This document shows positions 1 to 9,246 of a DNA stretch of 64,000 nucleotides, one piece after another. The stretch is from Streptococcus mitis (lineage in GTDB: Bacteria > Bacillota > Bacilli > Lactobacillales > Streptococcaceae). Under the pieces are notes generated by a model. It did not search any database, was not told where the DNA came from, and worked only from the letters and a program-made list of their open reading frames with translations. The stretch spans positions 504,755-568,754 of the forward strand of contig NZ_KQ970261.1 in assembly GCF_001579045.1 (NCBI RefSeq), given 5' to 3'. The number at the start of each line of letters is the position of its first letter. Position 1 is the first letter of the stretch. The translations under genes and the position numbers were made by a program.

Positions 1-1
1 A

Positions 2-205
2 AAATCAAGTAAACTTAAGCCACTAACTCTTGAAGATAAATCCTATAATCATGTGCTATCTAAAGAGAGAATCAAGATTGAGAATATTTTTGCCAAAGTA
101 AAAACGTTTAAAATGTTTTCAACAACCTATCGAAATCTACGTAAACGCTTTGGATTACGAATGAATTTGATTGCTGGAATTATCAATCGTGAACTAGGAT
201 TTTAG
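2..205 (+). mobile_element. IS5-family (IS1381-like) transposase, C-terminal fragment
   Basis: An open frame runs from the window edge to a TAG at 203-205. It encodes about 67 residues typical of the end of a DDE transposase of the IS1381 type, with a basic stretch (RNLRKRFGLRMN) and the ending NRELGF. The start lies outside the window, so I cannot say whether the element is intact. Its last 12 bases overlap the end of the convergent nuclease gene. The family call rests on recalled similarity, not a search. Confidence 0.7.
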
Positions 206-1459
206 TTTCGCAGGAAGTCTATTATCAATCACTAAATCAGTATACCTAGAACAATCACTATAATGAATGTCTATTTTATCAACAATAGAGGCAAAATCTA
301 AATCACTAACCGAGTCAAATTCGTCTGTCTCCAAGCCAGTATTTAAAACAAATCGATAATCATTAAAGTCATAAAAATCAGGTTCTGACGAAGATGTTAA
401 ATTCACCATAATTCGAGATGCTTTCGCTAATAAACAAATATACTGAAAATCCCTATCAATATAGATGGTTTGGTTGTTTGGATGAGCCATGCTAAAGTGT
501 TGATTCGGTGTAATCATGATAAGATTTTCCAAGTAATCAGCAATTTCAGGAAATTCTGATTGCGGAAAGATATGATGCGCTTGGGTTGCTTTAACTTGTT
601 CTGTGACCTGATGAATTTCGGAAACACCATTACGCCATTTATCGTTAAATCGTCTAACTTGGCGTTTCGCCTTATTGACCGCATATTTCGCAAGAGCCTT
701 GGCTTGATGCTGCTCAGCAGTCAAACTATATTCTGCTCTCGTTTCGTTTTTTTCTTTACCAGATAGTTCATCTCGCCAATTTACTCGGTTATACTGCAAA
801 TCATTTAGAGTGATTATATTTTTAGAAATCATCCCTCTAATAGTTCCCTGCTTCTTTAATTTGAAAGCCAGTGGGTTTAAGATTTTAGTGAAAATTCGTC
901 CGCACTCTACATCGCCATTTATGGGCGTATTAGCAATAGTAAACTGAATAAAGGCGTCACGAAGCCGCTTGTAAACATCCTTAGTCTGCTCCTCAAAAAA
1001 TCTCTCAAATTCAGAGTAAAGTCCACTATCCAATAAGACTTTCTGGATATATAAGAAAAGGAAGTTTAAAGCATTAGTTGGTCGAAGCGCAATATACTCT
1101 AACAACTTAAAATTATTAACCTGATAAAAATAGTGAGTTCCTGCTTTTCGCACACTTAAAACATGGCTATATCCCAATAACTTAATCGGCTGACCAAAAT
1201 ATTTATCATATTCATTACCTGCCTTTTTGGACTCAGTGTCAGGTTTAGTGAAAATTTCTAAAACATTATCTCGAGTATAATCGTTGTGCCAAATATCAGA
1301 AACGGTAAATTCTTTAATTGTATCCTCTCTGACATACTCTAAAATACAATCTGCGATAATTGAAAGTACGTCATAGGTACATTTTTGGTCTATCCATCGA
1401 GCATCATTAGTTTTTCTAATATCATAATCAAATTGTGATAAAAATTGTTCAATAGTCAT
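194..1459 (-). CDS. HNH restriction endonuclease, Alw26I/Eco31I/Esp3I-like
   Basis: Predicted type IIS restriction nuclease of 421 residues. The C-terminal third has an HNH-type core: HHIFP at about 295-299, LENLI with Asn at about 312, and QHFSMAH with His at about 321. The N-terminal 250 residues show no motif I know and may bind the target. It is the last gene of a tight operon and overlaps the preceding small gene by 4 bp. A neighbouring fused C5/N6A methyltransferase is what is known for Esp3I-type systems, whose nuclease is an HNH enzyme. At 421 residues it is shorter than I recall for Eco31I. Its stop codon lies inside the transposase fragment, so the C-terminus may have been altered by the insertion. 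The family assignment is inference; the HNH motif is visible. Confidence 0.65.
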   Translation of the reverse strand: MTIEQFLSQFDYDIRKTNDARWIDQKCTYDVLSIIADCILEYVREDTIKEFTVSDIWHNDYTRDNVLEIFTKPDTESKKAGNEYDKYFGQPIKLLGYSHVLSVRKAGTHYFYQVNNFKLLEYIALRPTNALNFLFLYIQKVLLDSGLYSEFERFFEEQTKDVYKRLRDAFIQFTIANTPINGDVECGRIFTKILNPLAFKLKKQGTIRGMISKNIITLNDLQYNRVNWRDELSGKEKNETRAEYSLTAEQHQAKALAKYAVNKAKRQVRRFNDKWRNGVSEIHQVTEQVKATQAHHIFPQSEFPEIADYLENLIMITPNQHFSMAHPNNQTIYIDRDFQYICLLAKASRIMVNLTSSSEPDFYDFNDYRFVLNTGLETDEFDSVSDLDFASIVDKIDIHYSDCSRYTDLVIDNRLPAKLKS

Positions 1460-1962
1460 AGATTAAATCCCTCTTCAAATATCCTAATAAAGCCATCAAC
1501 CTCCAATCTCTCATTCCGTAGCAAATTTTCTAAAATTCCACAGACGGTCTCTATCGACGGAGGGAGGACAAATTCACTATACCTACCTGTTTGTGAAACG
1601 CTAAAATTATAATCCGAAATCAAGTGGTTAATAAATTCATTTGAATTAATCCTTGACACCACTCCATGAGTAGAACGACCTGCTGATTTGGCAGCGCTTA
1701 AAGATTGAGATAAATTTCTTAAGCTTGATTCATCTCTGAGATAATGAATTCGACATTCTCTGGCCCATGCACCATCAACATAATTACCTTCTATTTGTAT
1801 TTCTATAGATCGATCATAATTAGAATAAGGCAATCCATTATAACTTTGATAATGACGATTATTAGTCAAAAAACCTAATACATAAACATACTCTTCTAGT
1901 GTCTCAAAAGAAATCCCAGAAACTCCCCACCGTGGATTATTTGTCCTAAAATCAATTCTCAT
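1456..1962 (-). CDS. Hypothetical protein of the restriction-modification operon
   Basis: A 168-residue protein I do not recognise. It has no signal peptide or membrane segment, so it is probably cytoplasmic. It is rich in aromatic, Asn and Ser residues, with an Arg/Asp/Glu-rich middle. It sits between methyltransferase and nuclease with 1 bp spacing upstream and a 4 bp overlap downstream, so translation is probably coupled. The position suggests an accessory role in the system, such as nuclease assembly, target recognition or control of nuclease activity. That is inference from context only. Confidence 0.6.
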   Translation of the reverse strand: MRIDFRTNNPRWGVSGISFETLEEYVYVLGFLTNNRHYQSYNGLPYSNYDRSIEIQIEGNYVDGAWARECRIHYLRDESSLRNLSQSLSAAKSAGRSTHGVVSRINSNEFINHLISDYNFSVSQTGRYSEFVLPPSIETVCGILENLLRNERLEVDGFIRIFEEGFNL

Positions 1963-1963
1963 T

Positions 1964-4477
1964 TTAATTTCTCCTTTTATTTTTTAAAGCTCCGAACCAA
2001 TAGCTACTGGTTTTATCAATATTCAATGAGCGAGTCTGATAATTTCTGGCAATTTGATAAAATTCTCTATACTCATTTGTCGAAAAATATGACCGCTGTT
2101 GCTCCGTTAATGAAATATTTTTCTTAGGAATAAGAATTGCCAACGAGCCGTTTGTTACAACACCAGTTGGCTTTTTCATAACTCTTGGTTTATAGCTCAT
2201 ATTAGGTGCCAAATAAACCGAATTATCATTGATATATTTAAATGTAGTCATTTGACTGACTTTTTCTTGAGAAATATAAGCATCATAGTTCGGAATATCA
2301 ACAATTTCTTTCCCATCATCACTAATATTTCGAGATTTCAAAACTCTTATATCATCGTTATTATTTAACTGTAATTCGGAATTTGAATTTGTAATTTGCC
2401 TATCTCTAAAGACATCGAAAATTCCAAAATCCATCTTAGCAAAAACATCGTCAAATTGAGCATTTCGATAAATTACCCAGTATGGAAGGTCTTTTGAAAA
2501 AATATACTTCTTACTCTGATGGTAGGTTATATTTCTAGTAAGAGATCTAACTTTTACACTATCAGCTTTATCTTTAATAGTCTTAATCGCTAAATTTATC
2601 GTCTCAACCAAAACACCTTTAAATCCCTTTTCTCCAAAATCTACAATGCCATAAACGTCGTATTCCTCTAAAAACAGTCGAGTTTTATAATATTCAGGGG
2701 TGTTTAGTATATTCTTAGGCATAATCATAGAAATATAATCAGCAGAACGAACAGCTTTTTCAAGGAAGAATTCCGCAAGATTAGTTGCTTCATCATTGAA
2801 ATTATTTTTTTTATAGGATGCAGATTCTTTAGCATTAAGTTTTGTAAAAGGAGGATTGCCGATAATTAAATCAACCTTATCGTGCTCAAAAACCATATAG
2901 TCCGAATGAACATAGTTAATATGAACGTTTGATGGCGTATTATCATAAAGTAATTTTAACAATTCAAGCACATCCTTATCAACATCAACAATAGTCAAAT
3001 TAATTTGTTTATCTGCATATTTGTGAAAGATAAAAGGTAAAAAATTACCTGAACCTACCGATGGTTCGATAATCGAAATGTTACTTTTTTCAAAATCAGG
3101 GAGGTCTTCTAAAATCTCTTGAATGATGAATTTATTAGTAAAGTAGGCTGAATTGTTTTGACGCTTAGAGTTAGCCAATTCAATAATTGAAGACAGTGTT
3201 GAGAGCGAGAATTTATTTCTACTTTTCAATACGAATGACTTTAAAGCTTCAAAACTATCCAACCCCTTATCATTAATCAACTTTTTTACATCAGCTTCCG
3301 AAAGAGAAACTTTACTCAGAAAGTCATTTATCTTTTTAGCTATATTTTGAAAAATCACTGTAGGAACCGCTTCGCCTATACTTTGACGAATATTCATTTC
3401 TTCTTTTTTAGATAACTTCCGTTTCTCGTCATAAGTCAGACTATTTAGCTCCTCCAATTCCTTGTCAATCCATCTAAATTGGTCAGGAATTGTCATTAGT
3501 TTCATCAACTCTCTAATAGAAAATACACGGTCTTGAGTTGGGTGTACCGTATTTTGACTAGCCATTTGGTCGTTTCGAGTATGGATACAGGCAGCAACTT
3601 TATCGTAAACTTGGCGAGTATATTTATCTGAATTCTTGGACTGATTAATAACTAACTTCCCATCAACTATTTTGTGAGGTTTCTTAGTATCGTCCTCATT
3701 ATCAAAAGCACTCTTCCCCTGCTCAACATCATGAATCCAAGAACGCATATGTTCAGGGTATGTCCTAAAACTATGGTAAAAATCCTGCTGACTATATTGT
3801 CCCCAATCTAATTCTTCCATATCACCAATAATATCGAATAGTGATTTTTCTTCTACATACTCTGGAAACAGCTCACTTGGGACAATTTGGTTAACTAATT
3901 GCTTATCAACACCAATCACCAATGTCCGTGGTCGTGAAGAGTTGGAACCGTAATTTTTAAAATTAAGGATGCGATGCTCGAAGATATAAGTCTCCCCTAA
4001 CTCTTCAGCAATCATATCTCCAATTGCAATAACTTCTCCATTTTTCGAAAAACATCCTGTTTTCCAAAATGCTGCAACATTCTCAAAAATAAAAAATCTT
4101 GGTTTAATAGTCTTTACAATTTCAACGCTCTCATTTACGAGACTATTTCGATTGATTTCATCAGATTTCTTCTTATGGTTCGCAACACTCATTCCCTGAC
4201 AAGGAGGAGTAGCAACAACAACATCAACTCGGTCATTGCCCATTTTTTTCCATCTTTTAATTTCATTGTAAATTTTTTGTTTTATATCGTTTTCTTTGAT
4301 ATCACCAGAAATATAACCTGTCTCAAAATGGCATTTTTGATTATTTTTCTGAATAGCTAATCGACGCTCCACAATTTCATTGGTAGCAATACATTCAAAA
4401 TTTTCTAACTTAAAGCCATAGCACCCAACTCCAGCAGATGAAAATAGGCTAATATAGGTTGGTTTATTTTTTATCAT
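1964..4477 (-). CDS. Fused DNA methyltransferase: cytosine-C5 plus adenine-N6
   Basis: An 837-residue protein carrying two complete methyltransferases. Residues 1 to about 395 form a C5-cytosine enzyme: SAM motif LFSSAGVGCYGF near the start, catalytic PPCQGMS, FENV, a late RPR (motif VIII-like) and a GEAVP segment (motif X-like). From about residue 435 there is an N6-adenine enzyme with SAM motif EPSVGSGNF and catalytic NPPF, followed by a long C-terminal part probably used for target recognition. Such fusions modify the two strands of an asymmetric type IIS site (C on one strand, A on the other), as described for Esp3I. The start overlaps the stop of the upstream regulator by 1 bp. The target sequence cannot be read from the protein. 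Confidence 0.88.
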   Translation of the reverse strand: MIKNKPTYISLFSSAGVGCYGFKLENFECIATNEIVERRLAIQKNNQKCHFETGYISGDIKENDIKQKIYNEIKRWKKMGNDRVDVVVATPPCQGMSVANHKKKSDEINRNSLVNESVEIVKTIKPRFFIFENVAAFWKTGCFSKNGEVIAIGDMIAEELGETYIFEHRILNFKNYGSNSSRPRTLVIGVDKQLVNQIVPSELFPEYVEEKSLFDIIGDMEELDWGQYSQQDFYHSFRTYPEHMRSWIHDVEQGKSAFDNEDDTKKPHKIVDGKLVINQSKNSDKYTRQVYDKVAACIHTRNDQMASQNTVHPTQDRVFSIRELMKLMTIPDQFRWIDKELEELNSLTYDEKRKLSKKEEMNIRQSIGEAVPTVIFQNIAKKINDFLSKVSLSEADVKKLINDKGLDSFEALKSFVLKSRNKFSLSTLSSIIELANSKRQNNSAYFTNKFIIQEILEDLPDFEKSNISIIEPSVGSGNFLPFIFHKYADKQINLTIVDVDKDVLELLKLLYDNTPSNVHINYVHSDYMVFEHDKVDLIIGNPPFTKLNAKESASYKKNNFNDEATNLAEFFLEKAVRSADYISMIMPKNILNTPEYYKTRLFLEEYDVYGIVDFGEKGFKGVLVETINLAIKTIKDKADSVKVRSLTRNITYHQSKKYIFSKDLPYWVIYRNAQFDDVFAKMDFGIFDVFRDRQITNSNSELQLNNNDDIRVLKSRNISDDGKEIVDIPNYDAYISQEKVSQMTTFKYINDNSVYLAPNMSYKPRVMKKPTGVVTNGSLAILIPKKNISLTEQQRSYFSTNEYREFYQIARNYQTRSLNIDKTSSYWFGALKNKRRN

Positions 4478-4686
4478 TATTTTTCCTCTCGTACAAACTC
4501 AACGACGTCTTCAATTTGACAATCTAACTCTTTACAAATTTTATCAACCATCCTCAAGCTAATAAACTTATTTTTTCCCATATTAGCAAGAGTAGCTGAA
4601 TTCATTCCTGTTATATTTTTCAAATCAGTCTTTGTCATACTTTTATCTATCAGTAATTTCCAAAGTTTATTGTAGGTTATTGCCAT
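4477..4686 (-). CDS. XRE/Cro-type regulator of the restriction-modification operon
   Basis: A 69-residue helix-turn-helix protein of the small Cro/C1 class, with the HTH in the KTDLKNITGMNSATLANMGK region. It is the first gene of the operon and is directly followed by the methyltransferase (1 bp overlap). Small XRE proteins in this position often act as controller proteins that delay nuclease expression. A perfect dyad spans the likely transcription start just upstream of its gene, which fits autoregulation. The class is clear; the controller role is inferred. Confidence 0.8.
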   Translation of the reverse strand: MAITYNKLWKLLIDKSMTKTDLKNITGMNSATLANMGKNKFISLRMVDKICKELDCQIEDVVEFVREEK

Positions 4687-4705
4687 AGTATTAACATTTA
4701 CTTTC

Positions 4706-4731
4706 TTAAAGGTTGTCTTTAATTAATTATA
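4706..4731 (-). promoter_or_regulatory. Extended -10 promoter and dyad operator of the R-M operon
   Basis: On the minus strand an extended -10 (TGCTATAAT; TATAAT at 4726-4731) precedes a perfect inverted repeat, TTAAAG at 4706-4711 and CTTTAA at 4717-4722 with a 5-base spacer. No good -35 is visible. The dyad covers the expected transcription start, a natural place for repression by the XRE protein. Confidence 0.5.
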
Positions 4732-4846
4732 GCACACTACATAAGTATTTCCTAAAATAAAATTAAACAAAAAACTCTTGAATCTTTTGCTCAAGAAAGT
4801 TATCTCTCTGAGAGAATCAACTTAACTTGAAAGGAGATTTTTATGG

Positions 4847-4889
4847 AAAAAAGAAAAAAGCTTGAGGAACCACATATTTCCTCAGGCTT
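4847..4889 (-). terminator. mutS2 terminator
   Basis: Minus-strand hairpin with arms AAGCCTGAGGAA and TTCCTCAAGCTT (4858-4889) followed by a T-rich run, directly after the mutS2 stop. Confidence 0.85.
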
Positions 4890-4892
4890 TTC

Positions 4893-7229
4893 TTATCCTT
4901 TAAATGTCACAATAGTCGCACCACTGCCTCCAGCATTTTGTGGGGCATAACCGAAACTCTTGACATGTTTATTTCTTTGTAGGTATTTGGTGACACCTTC
5001 ACGGATAACACCAGTTCCGATACCATGGATGATGTCGACTTGGGCCATATTGTTAAGCAAGGCTTGGTCGATAAAGGCATCTAGCTCATTCATAGCCTCT
5101 TCATAGCGTTTACCTCGAAGATCCAGTCTGGCTTGAGGTCCTCGACCAGAAGTTCGTTTCACAACATTGACTTGTTTCTTCTTGACTTGCTTTTCTTGCT
5201 GGGCTTGAACAAGGTCAAATTCTTTTTCTTCCAAGGACATCTTGATCAAGCCAACTTGGGCTTCCCAGCGGCCGTCCTTGAGTTGACTAGTCAAGGTACC
5301 ACGCTGTCCATAACTGAGAACCACGATATCATCTCCCACCTTTGGAGCTCGTTTTTTCTTAGCCTTTTGAAGAACCTTGTTTTTAGACAAGTCCACTTTT
5401 TCAGGAGCCAATTTTTTCAGCTTGGCCTTGGCTTCAATGATTTCATGAGGTTTGAGCTGGGACTTACTGTGGAGGTTTTTGAGAATCTGGTCACTCTCAC
5501 TTAGGGCCATGTCTACAATCTCAGCAGCCTGTTCACGCGCCTTGTTAAGCTCAGTTTCCTTTTCACGATTGAGCTCGTTGTAAAGTTTTTTTAGAGCACG
5601 GTTCATCTTGAGATTTTCTTGCTCCACCTCACGGATATTGTCCAAGCGTTTGCGACTCTCTAGCGTCTGCTCTTCCAGTTGTTCAATGATTCGGTTGACG
5701 TCATTGTCCTGATCAACCTGCTGGCTTGCATCCCCTACGATAACTTCAGATAGGCCCAGACGTTTGGCAATTTCAAAGGCATTGCTTCGGCCAGGAACAC
5801 CCTGCATAAAGCGATAGGTCGGGCGTAGAGTTGCAGTATCAAACTCCATGCTGGCATTCTGCACAAAGACTGTCTCAATACCGTAAGCCTTGAGTTCTGG
5901 ATAGTGGGTCGTCGCCATGGTCTTGACTTGACGCAGGCGAAGGTCCTCCAGAATAGCCATAGCAAGGGCGGCTCCCTCTTGGGGATCCGTACCAGCCCCC
6001 AACTCATCCAAGAGCAAGAGTGAATGTTGGTTGACCTTGCCAAGAATATCCACAATATTGGTCATGTGGCTAGAGAAGGTAGATAAGCTCTGCTCAATAG
6101 ACTGCTCATCTCCAATGTCAGCAAAGATTTCTTCAAAAATACCAACACGACTTCCCTTGTCTGCTAAAATCGGTAATCCTGACTGAGCCATCACCTGTGT
6201 CAAGCCCAGAGTCTTAAGCATGATGGTCTTCCCACCTGTATTGGGACCTGTAATGACAATCGCTGTTAAATCTTGACCAAAATGGACATCATTTGCAACG
6301 GCATTTTTGACCAGAGGATGACATACATGGAGCAGTTGAATCTCTTGATTTTCTGATAGCTGAGGAACGACTGCTTGTCTTTCTTGGATAAAGCGGACCT
6401 TGGCACGAATCAAGTCCAGATGACCGATAATCCAAGCATCATTGGCAATTTCAGTCGCATGAGGACGAACACGCTCCGAGATTTCTTGGAGAATGCGAAG
6501 CATTTCATAGCGCTCATCTGCTCGCAAACTGGCAATTTCTTCGCTCAGTTTGACCACCTCACGGGGTTCGATATAGACGGTATTTCCACTAGCAGAAATA
6601 TCATGAACGACACCTGCAATCTTATTACGGTAGGTGTTTTTGACTGGTAGAACCTGACGGCCATTTCTGCTGGCAACGATTCCTTCTGTCAACATCTGCG
6701 CTTTTTGCTTGAGCAGGTCCTGTAAAACATCGCGTACCTGACTCTCGCTATCATGGATTTTTCGACGGATGCGCGCCAATTCTTCACTGGCAAAATTTTC
6801 AATGAAACCTGCATCATTAAAGGCTTGTAGATTTCCTTGTAATTGCGGAAAATCGTGTAATTTTTCAAACCAGAGGGCTAATTCTGTCAAGCTGACATTT
6901 TCCAGATTGGCGTAAAAACTTTGCAGTTCTCTGCTAGAAAGAAGCACGCGCTTCAAGAGCAGGAACTCCTCGATATTGAGGTCCGCCCCCATCTCCAATC
7001 GCTTGCAGACTCCTGCAATTTCCTTAGTTGAGAGAATAGTGAAATGCGGTTGCTCAACAAAAAGAGCCTGCATTTCCTTCATCTCAGCAAAAGCCTGTTT
7101 GATTTTATCTGCTTTGGCAGTCGGAGCCAGCTGTCTCAATTGCTCCAAGCCCTGCTCGGTCAACAGATGGGGTTCAAACAAGGCCTTGACCTTATTGAAC
7201 TCTAATGTTTCTAATATTTTCTTATTCAT
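4893..7229 (-). CDS. mutS2: MutS2 ATPase/endonuclease with Smr domain
   Basis: A 778-residue MutS2 (MutSB) protein, the usual full length. It has a core and coiled clamp, then an ABC-type ATPase with Walker A GPNTGGKT at 328-335 and Walker [14 protein letters not shown] coiled coil and a C-terminal Smr domain follow from about residue 702 (LDLRG, HGIGTG). MutS2 proteins are not mismatch-repair proteins; they limit recombination, and in Bacillus MutS2 acts at collided ribosomes. The start is supported by AAGGAAA upstream. It lies downstream of cvpA but is separated from it by a terminator and a BOX repeat, so it probably has its own promoter. Confidence 0.96.
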   Translation of the reverse strand: MNKKILETLEFNKVKALFEPHLLTEQGLEQLRQLAPTAKADKIKQAFAEMKEMQALFVEQPHFTILSTKEIAGVCKRLEMGADLNIEEFLLLKRVLLSSRELQSFYANLENVSLTELALWFEKLHDFPQLQGNLQAFNDAGFIENFASEELARIRRKIHDSESQVRDVLQDLLKQKAQMLTEGIVASRNGRQVLPVKNTYRNKIAGVVHDISASGNTVYIEPREVVKLSEEIASLRADERYEMLRILQEISERVRPHATEIANDAWIIGHLDLIRAKVRFIQERQAVVPQLSENQEIQLLHVCHPLVKNAVANDVHFGQDLTAIVITGPNTGGKTIMLKTLGLTQVMAQSGLPILADKGSRVGIFEEIFADIGDEQSIEQSLSTFSSHMTNIVDILGKVNQHSLLLLDELGAGTDPQEGAALAMAILEDLRLRQVKTMATTHYPELKAYGIETVFVQNASMEFDTATLRPTYRFMQGVPGRSNAFEIAKRLGLSEVIVGDASQQVDQDNDVNRIIEQLEEQTLESRKRLDNIREVEQENLKMNRALKKLYNELNREKETELNKAREQAAEIVDMALSESDQILKNLHSKSQLKPHEIIEAKAKLKKLAPEKVDLSKNKVLQKAKKKRAPKVGDDIVVLSYGQRGTLTSQLKDGRWEAQVGLIKMSLEEKEFDLVQAQQEKQVKKKQVNVVKRTSGRGPQARLDLRGKRYEEAMNELDAFIDQALLNNMAQVDIIHGIGTGVIREGVTKYLQRNKHVKSFGYAPQNAGGSGATIVTFKG

Positions 7230-7254
7230 CGTTATTTCCTTGTCTTTGAATGTC

Positions 7255-7362
7255 TATACTCTTCGAAAATCAAATTCAAACCACGTCAGCGTCGCCTTAC
7301 CGTACTCAAGTACAGCCTGCGGCTAGCTTCCTAGTTTGCTCTTTGATTTTCATTGAGTATTA
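7255..7362. repeat. BOX element (boxA-boxC, no boxB)
   Basis: A pneumococcal BOX repeat in the mutS2-cvpA gap. It contains a close variant of the boxA core and the boxC end (CTAGTTTGCTCTTTGATTTT), with ends that are near inverted copies (TATACTC and GAGTAT). The boxB segment is missing. It would be transcribed as part of the mutS2 leader. Confidence 0.85.
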
Positions 7363-7400
7363 TGTGTAGTAACTTTTTACATTCAGTCAAATCTGTAAAC

Positions 7401-7427
7401 AAAGGGCTAGGAAAATTCCTGCCCTTT
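7401..7427 (-). terminator. cvpA terminator
   Basis: Hairpin with arms AAAGGGC(T)AGGAA and TTCCTGCCCTTT directly next to the cvpA stop. It has T-rich flanks on both strands and ends the zapA-cvpA transcript ahead of mutS2. Confidence 0.7.
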
Positions 7428-7976
7428 TTATCCGATTAAATTTGTCACCCAGATTTGTTTGAGCCAACTGGTTGTTACTGGTATGCTCTGGATGATATGT
7501 TTTGCGACGATACTCTTTTCAAGAGGATTTTGTATAGCTGCCATGGGAATGGTTGCTAGTATGGTCAAGGCCATTTGTAAGACAAATAAGGTCACCAACA
7601 TGGACAAGATACCTGCTGAAACTTGGAACAACTTACCACCCAGTTTTTTACTAGGAATCAAGTGTAACAAGAGACCAAGTAAACGACCGATGCTATAGAC
7701 AATCCCAAATACAAGCAAGTAGCCGATACCTGCATAAAAGACCTTATCTAACTGAAAGAGTTGATCCGATGGGAAAAAGAAAGTCCCCTGACCTTCCTGT
7801 GGATTTGCATAAGGGAGTAATAAATGGAATTGCTCTCCAAGCCCCTTATAAAACTGGCCAGCCATAAAAGCCGATGCCATGGCTGAAATCAGGTAATAAA
7901 CCTGTAAGAGCAGGCCTCTCCGATAGCCGATATAAAATCCCCAAGCCAAGACCAATAGAAGAAGGAGTGAAATCAT
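7428..7976 (-). CDS. cvpA: CvpA family membrane protein
   Basis: A 182-residue integral membrane protein with about four hydrophobic segments. It begins with MISLLLLLVLAWGFYIGYRRG, the usual start of the CvpA (colicin V production) family. In Gram-positive bacteria the family sits beside zapA and mutS2 and is linked to envelope integrity; its exact activity is unknown. It overlaps zapA by 4 bp, so the two are cotranscribed. Family assignment is from length, topology and gene order. Confidence 0.85.
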   Translation of the reverse strand: MISLLLLLVLAWGFYIGYRRGLLLQVYYLISAMASAFMAGQFYKGLGEQFHLLLPYANPQEGQGTFFFPSDQLFQLDKVFYAGIGYLLVFGIVYSIGRLLGLLLHLIPSKKLGGKLFQVSAGILSMLVTLFVLQMALTILATIPMAAIQNPLEKSIVAKHIIQSIPVTTSWLKQIWVTNLIG

Positions 7977-8275
7977 AAGGAATCCTCAATCTTGCTCTGT
8001 TCTTGCTTGCAAGTCACAAGCTTGTGACGGAGTTCTTCTAGCTCTTGCTCCTTATCGTCAAATTCAATCTCACGGCTGAGCTGAGTTGACAAACAGTTGA
8101 CTGCCAACAAAAGAGCGATTGTTTCATCATCTGCGCTTGGCATTTGTTCTTTAATTGCTTGGTATTTTTCTGTCGCAACCTTGGCGATTTCCTCCATAAA
8201 GAGATTGTCATGTTCGCTTGTCAAGGTTAATGATTTTTTCCCGAATGTAAATTTGAATCGATTTAGATTTGCCAT
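7973..8275 (-). CDS. zapA: ZapA-like cell-division protein
   Basis: A 100-residue protein that begins MANLNRFKFTFGKKSLTL and ends in a Glu/Lys-rich coiled coil, as expected for ZapA, which stabilises FtsZ polymers. I start it at the ATG at 8275 because GAGGTG lies 6 bases upstream; a GTG three codons earlier overlaps that ribosome site. It is the first gene of a zapA-cvpA operon with a clear promoter divergent from rnhC. Confidence 0.82.
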   Translation of the reverse strand: MANLNRFKFTFGKKSLTLTSEHDNLFMEEIAKVATEKYQAIKEQMPSADDETIALLLAVNCLSTQLSREIEFDDKEQELEELRHKLVTCKQEQSKIEDSL

Positions 8276-8292
8276 AAAATTCACCTCACGAT

Positions 8293-8321
8293 ATTATACC
8301 AAAATTCGCTAATTTTGTCAG
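8293..8321 (-). promoter_or_regulatory. zapA-cvpA promoter
   Basis: Minus strand: -35 CTGACA at 8316-8321, 17-base spacer, TATAAT at 8293-8298 with an extended TGG. It lies back to back with the rnhC start. Confidence 0.7.
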
Positions 8322-8361
8322 TTTTTACAAATTTGTCTGCTTTTATGGTACAATAGAAACT

Positions 8362-9243
8362 ATGGCAAGTATCACACTCACACCAAGCGAAAAGGAGATT
8401 CAGGCTTTTCTTGAACACTATCAAACCAGTCTGGCTCCCAGCAAGAATCCCTATATCCGCTACTTTTTGAGACTACCTCAAGCAACGGTTTCTATCTATA
8501 CTTCTGGAAAGGTCTTGCTTCAGGGTGAAGGAGCTGAGAAATACTCCAGTTTCTTTGGCTATCAAATTATAGAGGAAACCAGCGGACAAAATTTCCCTTT
8601 GATTGGGACAGATGAGGTAGGGAATGGTTCCTACTTTGGTGGACTTGCAGTCGTGGCTTCTTTTGTCACACCTGACCAGCATGCCTTCTTGAGAAAACTA
8701 GGTGTGGGAGATTCTAAGACTCTGACCGACCAAAAGATCCGTCAGATTGCCCCTATCCTCAAGGAAAAAATCCAGCACCAGGAATTGCTTCTCTCACCCA
8801 GCAAGTACAACGAGGTCATCGGAGATCGCTACAATGCTGTTTCGGTTAAGGTAGCCCTCCATAACCAGGCTATCTATCTCCTCCTTCAAAAAGGCATTCA
8901 GCCTGAGAAAATTGTGATTGATGCCTTTACCAGTGCTAAAAATTATGACAAGTACTTGGCACAAGAGGCCAATCGTTTCAGCAATCCTATCAGCTTGGAA
9001 GAAAAGGCTGAGGGAAAATACTTGGCTGTCGCAGTTTCTTCTGTCATTGCGCGTGATCTCTTTCTGGAAAATCTAGAAAATCTAGGACGAGAGCTGGGCT
9101 ATCAACTTCCAAGTGGAGCTGGAACGGCTTCTGACAAGGTGGCTAGTCAGATTTTACAATCCTATGGTATGCAGGGACTCAACTTCTGCGCCAAACTGCA
9201 CTTTAAAAATACTGAAAAAGCGAAAAAACGCTTAGAAAGGTAA
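8362..9243 (+). CDS. rnhC: Ribonuclease HIII
   Basis: A 293-residue RNase HIII that cleaves RNA in RNA-DNA hybrids. The N-terminal 75 residues form the TBP-like substrate-binding domain that distinguishes HIII from HII. The catalytic domain starts with [10 protein letters not shown] (Asp84, Glu85), and further acidic residues lie in VIDAF. A -10-like TACAAT lies about 15 bases before the ATG, so the leader is very short and no strong ribosome site is visible. It is followed 3 bp later by lepB. Confidence 0.94.
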   Translation: MASITLTPSEKEIQAFLEHYQTSLAPSKNPYIRYFLRLPQATVSIYTSGKVLLQGEGAEKYSSFFGYQIIEETSGQNFPLIGTDEVGNGSYFGGLAVVASFVTPDQHAFLRKLGVGDSKTLTDQKIRQIAPILKEKIQHQELLLSPSKYNEVIGDRYNAVSVKVALHNQAIYLLLQKGIQPEKIVIDAFTSAKNYDKYLAQEANRFSNPISLEEKAEGKYLAVAVSSVIARDLFLENLENLGRELGYQLPSGAGTASDKVASQILQSYGMQGLNFCAKLHFKNTEKAKKRLER

Positions 9244-9246
9244 ATT

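Noticed and set aside
4843-4920. Short plus-strand frame with a perfect AAAGGAG before its ATG
   Set aside because: It runs through the mutS2 terminator and into the mutS2 end; no product is recognisable. Possibly the relic start of a lost gene.
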